The notes under the pieces: generated by a model
Databases searched by the model: none
What the model saw: only the letters and a program-made list of their open reading frames with translations
What the model was told of the DNA's origin: nothing
Position numbers and translations under genes: made by a program
In this document: piece by piece, positions 14,104 to 21,323 of the stretch
Layout of the letters: each line of letters starts with the position of its first letter
Position numbering within the stretch: position 1 is the first letter of the stretch
Source: Streptomyces mirabilis
GTDB lineage: Bacteria > Actinomycetota > Actinomycetes > Streptomycetales > Streptomycetaceae
Assembly: GCF_039503195.1 (NCBI RefSeq)
Contig: NZ_JBCJKP010000001.1
Location: forward strand, 7,812,001-7,876,000
Length of the DNA stretch: 64,000 nt
Direction of reading: 5' to 3'

Positions 14104-15033
14104 ATGACCCAGGCACCGACACCGACCGCGGACACCGTCCGTCGACTGGTCCGTTCGCTGCTCGCCGACAGCGAGGTGGCGGGCGCGGGACCCGACGTCC
14201 GGCCCGTCACCGAGGGCGGTGAGCACTCCACCTGGTGGGTCGGCACCCGTCATGTGCTGCGGCTCGCCCTGGACCGCGAGACCGCCGTGCGCCGGCGGCG
14301 CGAGCTGCGGCTGCGCGACCTGGTCCGCCCGCTCGTCGGGGTCGCGGTGCCGACCAGCGTCGCGCACGGTGACTGGGCGGGCGGCCTGACCTACACCCTG
14401 GACACCCGGCTTCCCGGCCGCTCGGGTGAGGCGCAGGACGTCTCCGCGGTCGGGGAGGCGGACCTCGCGGGACTGCTCACGGGGCTGCGCGAGGTGCCCG
14501 TACGGCAGGCCGAGGCGCTCGGGGTGCCACGGGCCGCGCCCCGCTCCCTGGAGGAGCTGCGGACGGCCGCGGAGCGGGCTGCCGAGGGGCTCGCCGCCGC
14601 CGACGAGTTCGACCCCGGACGCCTCGCCCAGCTCACCCAGCCCGCCGCCGTCCAGCTGGCCGCGCAGACCGCGGCCGCCGTCCTCGTCCACCACGACCTC
14701 AAGGGTGAACACCTCGTGGTGAGCGCCGACGGGCGCGTGCGCGGCGTCCTCGGCTGGGCCGACGCGATCCTCGGGGACCCCGCCGAGGACATCGCCGGGC
14801 TCGCGATCGCCGTCGGGGCGCCCGCCGCCGTACGCGCCGCCACCCTCGCCGACTACGGGGCCCGCCCCTGTCTGCGCGGCCTGTGGCTGTCCCGCTGCGA
14901 CACGGTGATCCGCCTGGCCGAGCGCCTGCGGGGCCGCGGCGAAGGCCCGCTCCCGCTGCTGCGGACCCAACTGGGACGCGCCTGGGAGCCGATCCTCCTC
15001 GAACGGGTCACGGAACTGCCGGGCGACGGCTGA
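14104..15033 (+). CDS. Aminoglycoside-phosphotransferase-like kinase
   Basis: A 309-residue APH/choline-kinase-fold protein. The catalytic loop VLVHHDLKGEHLVV near residue 200 has the Brenner HxD core, but where H-x-D-x-x-x-x-N expects Asn it has His. The DFG-like segment LGWADAILGDPAEDIAGLA near 220 keeps its metal-binding Asp. The N-lobe is short. Such proteins are numerous in Streptomyces and mostly phosphorylate unknown small molecules; resistance should not be assumed. It follows the M24 peptidase by 67 bp and converges on treZ. Confidence 0.82.
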   Translation: MTQAPTPTADTVRRLVRSLLADSEVAGAGPDVRPVTEGGEHSTWWVGTRHVLRLALDRETAVRRRRELRLRDLVRPLVGVAVPTSVAHGDWAGGLTYTLDTRLPGRSGEAQDVSAVGEADLAGLLTGLREVPVRQAEALGVPRAAPRSLEELRTAAERAAEGLAAADEFDPGRLAQLTQPAAVQLAAQTAAAVLVHHDLKGEHLVVSADGRVRGVLGWADAILGDPAEDIAGLAIAVGAPAAVRAATLADYGARPCLRGLWLSRCDTVIRLAERLRGRGEGPLPLLRTQLGRAWEPILLERVTELPGDG

Positions 15034-15060
15034 GCCCGGCCGCGCGAAGCCGCCAGGCGC

Positions 15061-16806
15061 TCACGCCTGCGTCAGCACCACACACGACTCGCCGGGCACG
15101 CTCAACACCCGGTTCGCGTCCGGCACCTCGACCGGTTCCCAGGCGGCCAGCACGCGCGCGTGGCGCAGCCCCAGCGGGATCGCGGCGGCCTCCTTGCCGA
15201 GGTTCACCGCCACCCGTACGTCCCCGCGCCGCAGGGCCAGCCAGCGGGCCTGGTCGTCGTAGGCGACCTTGACGGCGGCGAGATCGGGGTCCGCGAGGTC
15301 GGGCTGATGCCGGCGCAGGGCGATCAGGTCGCGGTACCAGGCCAGCACACGCGCGTGGAGTGCCTTCTCGGGCTCCGACCAGTCCAGGCAGGAGCGGTCG
15401 CGGGTCGCCGGGTCCTGCGGGTCGGGGACGTCCTCCTCGGCCCAGCCGTGGGCCGCGAACTCCCGCCGCCTGCCCCGCCGTACGGCCTGTGCGAGCTCGG
15501 GATCGGTGTGGTCGGTGAAGAACTGCCACGGGGTGCCGGCCGCCCACTCCTCGCCCATGAACAGCATCGGGGTGAAGGGTCCGGTGAGCGTCAGCGCGGC
15601 CGCGCAGGCCAGCAGGCCGGGGGAGAGGGACGCGGACAGCCGGTCCCCCTGGGCACGGTTGCCGATCTGGTCGTGGGTCTGGGAGTAGCCGAGCAGCCGG
15701 TGAGCCGAGACGCGCGTACGCTCCAGGGGGCGGCCGTGGCGGCGGCCGCGGAAGCTCGAGTACGTACCGTCGTGGAAGAAGCCGGACGTCAGCGTCTTCG
15801 CGAGCGCCGCGAACGGGGACCGCGCGAAGTCCGCGTAGTAGGCCTGTCCCTCACCGGTCAGCGCGGTGTGCAGCGCGTGGTGGAAGTCGTCGTTCCACTG
15901 CGCGTGCAGTCCCAGACCGCCCCCCGCGCGCGCGGTGACGAGCCGCGGGTCGTTCAGATCCGACTCCGCGATCAGGAACAGCGGCCGGCCCAGGTCGTCG
16001 GCGAGGGCGTCCACGGCCGTCGACAACTCCTCCAGGAAGTGCACCGCGCGGGTGTCCCGCAACGCGTGCACCGCGTCCAGTCGCAGCCCGTCCAGCCGGA
16101 AGTCCCGCAGCCAGGCCAGGGCGCTGTCGACGAGATACGCGCGCACCTCGTCCGAACCCGGTGCGTCCAGGTTCACCGCGGAGCCCCAGGGCGTCTGATG
16201 GGTGTCCGTGAAGTACGGCCCGAACGCGGGGAGGTGGTTCCCGGACGGGCCGAGGTGGTTGTGCACGACGTCGAGGACCACACCCAGGCCGAGTTCGTGC
16301 GCCCGGTCGACAAAACGCTTCAGCGCCTCCGGGCCCCCGTAGGGCTCGTGCACGGCCCACAGGGAGACCCCCTCGTACCCCCAGCCGTGCCGCCCGGGGA
16401 ACGGACACAGCGGCATCAACTCGACGTGGGTGACACCCAGTTCCGCGAGGTGCTCCAGACGTCCGGCGGCCGCGTCGAGCGTTCCTTCGGGGGTGTACGT
16501 CCCCACGTGCAGCTCGTAGAGGACCGCGCCCGGCAGCGGGCTCCCCGCCCACTCCGTGCGCCACGCGTACCGGGCCTGGTCGACCACCGCGCTCAGTCCG
16601 TCCGGGCCGTCCGGCTGCCGCCGCGAACGAGGATCGGGCAGCACGGGACCGTCGTCCACCGCGAAGCCGTACCGCGTGCCGTCCTGCGCGTCCGCGTCGC
16701 CCGTCCACCATCCGGCGCGCTCCGGATCGCGCTCCAGCGCGTGCGTGGCGCCCGCGCAGTGGAGCGTCATCCGGTCGGCCTCCGGTGCCCACACCTCGAA
16801 CCGCAC
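15061..16806 (-). CDS. treZ: Malto-oligosyltrehalose trehalohydrolase
   Basis: A GH13 cytosolic enzyme of 581 residues that hydrolyses maltooligosyl-trehalose to release trehalose, the last step of the TreX-TreY-TreZ route from glycogen. An N-terminal CBM48-like domain (about 1-90) precedes the barrel. GH13 motifs: VVLDVVHNHLG, GLRLDAVHALRD (nucleophile Asp), LIAESDLNDPR (acid Glu) and YSQTHDQIGNR (third Asp). GTG 16806 was chosen because GGGGGA lies 7 bases upstream and the frame upstream of it is low-complexity sequence from a heptamer repeat. treY and treX lie 6-10 kb away on the same strand. Confidence 0.95.
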   Translation of the reverse strand: MRFEVWAPEADRMTLHCAGATHALERDPERAGWWTGDADAQDGTRYGFAVDDGPVLPDPRSRRQPDGPDGLSAVVDQARYAWRTEWAGSPLPGAVLYELHVGTYTPEGTLDAAAGRLEHLAELGVTHVELMPLCPFPGRHGWGYEGVSLWAVHEPYGGPEALKRFVDRAHELGLGVVLDVVHNHLGPSGNHLPAFGPYFTDTHQTPWGSAVNLDAPGSDEVRAYLVDSALAWLRDFRLDGLRLDAVHALRDTRAVHFLEELSTAVDALADDLGRPLFLIAESDLNDPRLVTARAGGGLGLHAQWNDDFHHALHTALTGEGQAYYADFARSPFAALAKTLTSGFFHDGTYSSFRGRRHGRPLERTRVSAHRLLGYSQTHDQIGNRAQGDRLSASLSPGLLACAAALTLTGPFTPMLFMGEEWAAGTPWQFFTDHTDPELAQAVRRGRRREFAAHGWAEEDVPDPQDPATRDRSCLDWSEPEKALHARVLAWYRDLIALRRHQPDLADPDLAAVKVAYDDQARWLALRRGDVRVAVNLGKEAAAIPLGLRHARVLAAWEPVEVPDANRVLSVPGESCVVLTQA

Positions 16807-16819
16807 AGACGGTTCCCCC

Positions 16820-16868
16820 TTGTCCGCTCTCTGTTGTCCGCTGCCCGTTGCCGGTTGTCCGTTGTCCG
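16820..16868. repeat. Degenerate heptamer array upstream of treZ
   Basis: TTGTCCG occurs at 16820, 16834, 16855 and 16862, with the related TTGCCGG at 16848, all in one 7-base register; the heptamers between are variants such as CTGCCCG. It lies 14 bases upstream of the treZ start, in what should be its leader or promoter. A second, unrelated heptamer array is at 19585-19668. Confidence 0.75.
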
Positions 16869-17040
16869 CTCTTCGTGACAGAGCGCGACGTGAGTGACGC
16901 AACATGTTGTGACGTAGCACGTCCATGGTGCTTCACACGAGATCAATTCGCTTTCGAATCCACCCTTTTGCCGCGTGTTTGCCACGTGATGGACGCGTGG
17001 GACCCACCTGTCGGCGGCCAGCGGCCTTTTCCGGGTCTTC

Positions 17041-17069
17041 TGGACACCCCGCTCCTACTGACCGACAAT
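17041..17069 (+). promoter_or_regulatory. Predicted promoter of the FHA gene (leaderless)
   Basis: TGGACA (17041-17046), 17 bp, then GACAAT (17064-17069). The GTG start follows 7 bases later, where transcription should begin, and there is no ribosome-binding site. This fits a leaderless mRNA. Confidence 0.6.
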
Positions 17070-17076
17070 CACCTCC

Positions 17077-17628
17077 GTGACGTCGTCTTTCGAGTTCCAC
17101 ACGTACCCCGCGCGGCTGTCCGACGCGGAGCGCGACCGGGCGCTGAAGGCGCTCAGTGACGGCGTCGCCCTCGGGCGCCTCTCGCACGACACGTTCGTCC
17201 GCCGGATGGAACTGGCGCTCGCCGCCCGCCGCTCCGACGAACTCGCCGTGCTCATCGCCGACCTGCCCACCGAGGGACGCTGGTCGAAACTGGTGTTCGG
17301 CACCGTCGAGGCGATCTCCGGCTTCACCGTACGGCTGCGCAGGGCCTGGCAGGCCGAGCGGCTCCCCAAACTGCTGCTGCCCCACCCGGGCAACAACTAC
17401 CCCCTGCGGATCGGCCGCGACCCCGCGAGCGGACTGCGGCTCAACCACGAGACGGTCTCCCGCGTCCACGCCGAACTGAGCCGCCAGGGCGGCCTGTGGG
17501 TGCTGCGCGACCTCGGCTCGACCAACGGGACGACCGTCAACGGACGGCGGGTGATCAGCGCCGCCGTCGTCAAAGAGGGCGACCAGATCAGCTTCGGACG
17601 CATGTCCTTCCGCCTCTCGTCCTCCTGA
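17077..17628 (+). CDS. DUF1707-FHA domain protein
   Basis: A 183-residue cytosolic protein. Residues about 10-62 match the actinobacterial DUF1707 module (ARLSDAERDRALKALSDG..). The C-terminal FHA domain (about 105-180) has the phosphothreonine-binding signatures RIGRDPASGL, VSRVHAEL and DLGSTNGTTVNG. FHA domains read Thr phosphorylation by Ser/Thr kinases, so the protein probably acts in such a pathway; no kinase gene is nearby. The start is GTG 17077, supported by the promoter position. Confidence 0.9.
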   Translation: MTSSFEFHTYPARLSDAERDRALKALSDGVALGRLSHDTFVRRMELALAARRSDELAVLIADLPTEGRWSKLVFGTVEAISGFTVRLRRAWQAERLPKLLLPHPGNNYPLRIGRDPASGLRLNHETVSRVHAELSRQGGLWVLRDLGSTNGTTVNGRRVISAAVVKEGDQISFGRMSFRLSSS

Positions 17629-17793
17629 GCGACCGACCCGCACCCGCATGAGCATTGGCCTCGGTTTCACTCAGTGATTTCCTTAAATTCCCTTACGTTC
17701 GACGGTGTTGACGTACCTCCACAGCCGTGACTGACTGTGCGTACGCCATGTACATCAGGTGAATCGACGGCACCACATTTGTGGAGGTGTGCC

Positions 17794-19146
17794 CTGCCGC
17801 CACTCCTCCGCTACCCGACCGTGGACGAGCTGGGCGCCCGTGCGGCCGCGCTCGTCGCCCGTCGGCCGCGCGACGCCCGACTGCGCCGCGTGGGCACGTC
17901 ACGGGCGGGCGCCCCGCTGTGGCTGCTGTCCGTCGGACACGGCGGCCGCCAGGCCCTCGTCGTCGCCGGACCCCACGCCAACGAACCCGTGGGTGGTGCC
18001 ACGGCCCTGCGCCTGGCCGAACGGGTGCTCGCCGACCCCCGGCTCCGCGAGGGCGCCGACGCCACCTGGAACCTGCTGCTCTGCCTCGACCCCGACGGTG
18101 CCCGCCGCAACGAGGCCTGGCTGTCCGGCCCCTACACCCTCGGCCACTACTTCCGGAACTTCTTTCGCCCCGGCTTCCTCGAACAGCCCGAGTGGCTGCC
18201 CGAGGGCGCGGCGGGCGTCACCCTCCCCGAGACCCGCGCCCTCCTCGACCTCCAGGACGAACTGCGGCCGGTCTTCCAGTGCTCCCTGCACGGCGTCGAC
18301 GTCGGCGGCGCCTTCGTCGAACTGACCCGCGAACTGCCCGGCCTCGCCCAGCGCGTCGCCCACACCGCGGCCCGCCTCGGCATCCCGCGCGAACTAGGGC
18401 CCTACGACACCCTGTACTGGCCGAGGCTCGGCCCCGCCGTCTACCGCATCCCGCCGCCGCACCCCGGCGACCTGGCCGCCGCCATCACCGAGGCCGCCGT
18501 CGAGTCCACCTGGTTCCACCCGCACCGCTACGGCACCGTCACGGCCGTCGTCGAGGCCCCCATGTGGGGTGTGGCGGCCGTGGAGGACGCCTCCCGGCCC
18601 ACCGACGCCGACGCCGTGCTGCGGTCCATCAGCCACACGCTGCGCCACGACACACGGCTCCTGGAAGGCATCCTCGGGCGGATCCGGCCCGGCCTCGACA
18701 CCACCCCGGACGCGGCCTGCCTCCTCGCACCCGTCGACGACTATTTACTCGTCGGCCCCGGCCTCGCCGACTCCTGGGACCCCGACGTGCACGACGCCGG
18801 GGCGCGCCCCCTGCCACCGCTCGACACGGCCCGTCTGACCGCCCTGCGCCTCGCCGGACGCCGGGTCGCCCTGCGTACGGCCGGGCTGCTGCACCAGCTC
18901 GTGACCGGCTCCGGGCATGACCCGAGCGGGGCGCTGCCGGAGCTCGACCGGCTGATCGACGCATGGTGCGCCGACTACCGCGAGGGCTGCGGGGCGCGCT
19001 GGATCCCGGTCGCCCGCCAGGTCGAGTACCAGGCGCGCGTGGTGATCGCCGCGTTCGAACTCGCCGGGCGGTACGCGCCTGTGCGCTCCCATTCGGGTGA
19101 GACGGGGTGGGGTGCGCAGGCCGCGCTGCCGATGCACCGGGAATGA
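17794..19146 (+). CDS. M14-family zinc carboxypeptidase, probable CTG start
   Basis: A 450-residue zinc peptidase of the M14 superfamily. Zinc ligands are in AGPHANEPVGG (His and Glu, HxxE) and CSLHGVDVGG (third His); the catalytic Glu is in VVEAPMWG. There is no signal peptide, so it probably acts in the cytosol. The best start is CTG 17794: GGAGG (17783-17787) stands six bases before it, and the protein then begins LPPLLRYP, aligned with its paralogue at 19668-20918 (SLLPELRYP). In-frame GTG 17737 lacks a ribosome site. Its stop overlaps the start of the inhibitor gene as ATGA. Confidence 0.82.
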   Translation: MPPLLRYPTVDELGARAAALVARRPRDARLRRVGTSRAGAPLWLLSVGHGGRQALVVAGPHANEPVGGATALRLAERVLADPRLREGADATWNLLLCLDPDGARRNEAWLSGPYTLGHYFRNFFRPGFLEQPEWLPEGAAGVTLPETRALLDLQDELRPVFQCSLHGVDVGGAFVELTRELPGLAQRVAHTAARLGIPRELGPYDTLYWPRLGPAVYRIPPPHPGDLAAAITEAAVESTWFHPHRYGTVTAVVEAPMWGVAAVEDASRPTDADAVLRSISHTLRHDTRLLEGILGRIRPGLDTTPDAACLLAPVDDYLLVGPGLADSWDPDVHDAGARPLPPLDTARLTALRLAGRRVALRTAGLLHQLVTGSGHDPSGALPELDRLIDAWCADYREGCGARWIPVARQVEYQARVVIAAFELAGRYAPVRSHSGETGWGAQAALPMHRE

Positions 19147-19559
19147 CGAGAAACATCCACGCGGTACGCAACGCCCTCCTCGCGACCGTCGCTCTGCTCA
19201 CCCTGGGCGCGACCCCGGCCCGGGCGACGCCCCATCAGGCGATCCCCGGCAACTGGCTCTACCTCACCCTCACCACCGGTGACGCCCACACCAGCAGCAT
19301 CCGCGGCACGCTCCTGCGCTGCGACCCGCCCCAGGGCCACGCCCGCGCGGCCGAGGCCTGCGCCGAACTCGCCACCGCCGGGGGAGACATCTCCCGGATC
19401 CCGCCCAGGCCCGACACCATCTGCTCGATGATCTACGGCCCGGTCACCGCCTCCGCGCGCGGGGAGTGGGAGGGGCGGCAGGTGACGTACTCGCACACAT
19501 TCTCGAACTCGTGCGTGATGGGGGCTGGGACGGGGGCGGTGTTTGCGTGGTCGGGCTGA
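19143..19559 (+). CDS. Subtilisin-inhibitor-like (SSI family) secreted protein
   Basis: A 138-residue secreted protein: Sec signal peptide to about residue 28 (ATPARA), then an SSI fold. Family signatures are LLRCDPPQ, EACAEL, TICSMIYGPV (reactive loop) and YSHTFSNSC, with four conserved Cys for two disulfides. By alignment P1 is Met and P1' Ile; P2 is Ser where SSI has Pro. SSI proteins inhibit subtilisins, trypsins or transglutaminase-activating proteases outside the cell. ATG 19143 overlaps the peptidase stop by four bases, so translation is probably coupled. Confidence 0.9.
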   Translation: MTRNIHAVRNALLATVALLTLGATPARATPHQAIPGNWLYLTLTTGDAHTSSIRGTLLRCDPPQGHARAAEACAELATAGGDISRIPPRPDTICSMIYGPVTASARGEWEGRQVTYSHTFSNSCVMGAGTGAVFAWSG

Positions 19560-19569
19560 GGTGACGTCG

Positions 19570-19595
19570 GATGACAGATGACGATATCTGTCATC
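19570..19595. terminator. Hairpin between convergent genes
   Basis: GATGACAGAT (19570-19579) and ATCTGTCATC (19586-19595) form a perfect 10-bp stem with a 6-base loop, just after the inhibitor stop. Its right arm is the beginning of the heptamer array. No clear T tract, so termination strength is uncertain. Confidence 0.5.
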
Positions 19596-19668
19596 TGTCA
19601 TCTGTCATCTGTCATCTGACATCTGACATCTGACATCTGATATTCGTCATTCGTCATTCGTCAGGCGT
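19585..19668. repeat. Heptamer tandem repeat, 12 units
   Basis: Twelve consecutive 7-base units: TATCTGT, CATCTGT three times, CATCTGA four times, TATTCGT, CATTCGT twice, CAGGCGT. The last unit ends on the first base of the stop codon of the minus-strand M14 gene (complement of TCA 19668-19670). The blocks of identical variants indicate stepwise slippage. It is far less GC-rich than its surroundings. Confidence 0.95.
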
Positions 19669-20918
19669 CAAGCCGCGCCGTCCCGGGCATGCCGCGCCGC
19701 CGCGACCACCGTGCGGGACTGGTGCTCGACCTGGTGCTCCAGGGGAACCCAGCGGGCCCGGAAGCGTTCGGCGAAGGCGTCGCTCCACGCGGCGACCAGG
19801 CGCTCGAGGCGCGGCGCCGCCCGGTCGTCGGCCTCCTGGAGGACCCGCAACAGCATCGCGGCGGCCCGCAAGGGGAGCCGGCGCCCGAACGCGTCGACAC
19901 TGCCGACGTATGCCATCGTCGGATCGGCGGGCGGCGTCCGCACCCAGTCGTGGGCGAGGCCCGGCACCAGCTCCAGCGCCCACTTCGCGGCGCGCAGGAG
20001 GGGCCCGTCGGGGCCGGGGAGTCTCGGCAGGACCTCCGTGAGCACCGTCTGCACCTGGAGCGCGTCGCGCAGCAGCCGGTGTGCCAGGCGTCGCATCGCC
20101 GCATCCGGTGCGGGATGCGGCGCCGGGTCGTCCACGAGGTCGCTGGCCCACATCGGCACCTCGACGACCGCGGTCAGACCGCCGTACCGGTGAATGTGGT
20201 ACCAGGTGCTGTGCCGGGCGTCGTCGGGCATGCTCGGGTACGCCGCGTCCGAGCCCGGCGCCGGCATCACATGCACCCCGGGTCCGGAAGCGGGCCAGCC
20301 GGCGGCGTCGGAGGCGCCCATCTCCACCGGGATGTGCAGTTCCGCCGCGGACTTGGCGAAGGGTTCGGCGAGGCCCGGGATGTCCTTGGTCAGCTGCACC
20401 CAGCTGCCGCCGAGATCGGTGCCGTGCAGGGTCACCTGGAGGTAGGGCCGCAGCTCGTCGATGACCCGGGTGAGGGCGCGGGTCTCCGGGGGCAGCCGGT
20501 CCGGCGGCAGGACGGAGGGCGACCACTCGGGCTGCTCGGGGCCGGCCGGACGGAAGAACCCGAGGTGATAGTCGAACAGGGTGCGCGGGGCCGGTGTCAC
20601 ATGGAGGCTCGCGCCGTCCGGGTCCGCGCACAGGAGGAAGTGCCAGGAGGTGTCGGCCCGCAACTCCCGCTCGCGGAGTACACGTTCGGCCAGGGCCTGG
20701 AGCGTAGAGCCGCCGGTCGGCTCGTTCGCGTGGGCGCCCGCCACGACGAGGACCGCGCGCTCGGCGTGACCGACGGACAGCAGATGGAGGGGCCTGCCCG
20801 CGCGCGAGACGCCGATCTGTCTGAGGGCGCACAGCCCGGGACGGTGAGCCGCCAACGTCCGAGCGGACGAGACGATTTCGGTCACACTGGGGTAGCGCAA
20901 CTCCGGCAGGAGACTCAC
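19668..20918 (-). CDS. M14-family zinc carboxypeptidase, second paralogue
   Basis: A 416-residue paralogue of the peptidase at 17794-19146, in convergent orientation. The zinc site is complete: AGAHANEPTGG and VTLHGTDLGG, with the catalytic Glu in VVEVPMWA. It has no signal peptide. GTG 20918 gives MSLLPELRYP, aligning with the paralogue; in-frame GTG 20960 would add 14 residues. Neither has a strong ribosome site. The two genes probably arose by inverted duplication or recombination around the inhibitor gene; divergence is considerable, so this is old. Confidence 0.85.
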   Translation of the reverse strand: MSLLPELRYPSVTEIVSSARTLAAHRPGLCALRQIGVSRAGRPLHLLSVGHAERAVLVVAGAHANEPTGGSTLQALAERVLRERELRADTSWHFLLCADPDGASLHVTPAPRTLFDYHLGFFRPAGPEQPEWSPSVLPPDRLPPETRALTRVIDELRPYLQVTLHGTDLGGSWVQLTKDIPGLAEPFAKSAAELHIPVEMGASDAAGWPASGPGVHVMPAPGSDAAYPSMPDDARHSTWYHIHRYGGLTAVVEVPMWASDLVDDPAPHPAPDAAMRRLAHRLLRDALQVQTVLTEVLPRLPGPDGPLLRAAKWALELVPGLAHDWVRTPPADPTMAYVGSVDAFGRRLPLRAAAMLLRVLQEADDRAAPRLERLVAAWSDAFAERFRARWVPLEHQVEHQSRTVVAAARHARDGAA

Positions 20919-21323
20919 CCCCGACTTGTCCGCCCTGCGTCGCTTTCCGCAGTACTCCACGGTCTGGGGGAACTGTCAAGGAGACGGCGCGGCGGCGCCC
21001 CGGAGCGCCTGGTGGCATTGATCTCCGCCAGGACGGCCGGGCGGCGCCGGAAGGGGCGCACGCGGCGCCGCTCGTGCAGGTCCGAGGGCCGGGGCCGACC
21101 TCGGGAGTCCCGGCGCGGCCCGCTCGTCGTCGCCCACCCCACGCACCGTCCGTCCGTCCGGTGCGAGCCCTGGGAGCGTGCGCGGTCGCGAGCCGGTGCG
21201 AGGGTCGAGCCTCGGTGTCACCCGTCCGGGCGTACGAGGACTGCGGTCCGGGGGCCGCGGTGGTCCGCTGGGAACAACCACGTGCCGCTCCTCGGCGCGC
21301 AGACCCGAGGTGGGAGGCCCGCG
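20919..21323. other. Divergent intergenic region
   Basis: 405 bp between the M14 gene (minus) and the P450 gene (plus). Open frames extend through it but have no ribosome site or recognisable product. I see no repeats beyond a short CCGTCCGTCCGT tract near 21147 and no confident promoter. It must hold the promoters of both flanking genes. Confidence 0.5.

Noticed and set aside
19585..19668. Origin iterons or a partition site
   Set aside because: Heptamers without spacing, between convergent genes, with no replication or partition gene nearby.
19689..21323. Long open frame upstream of the P450 on the plus strand
   Set aside because: It lies antisense to the M14 gene and only the part from GTG 21324, which has GGGAGG before it, resembles a protein.
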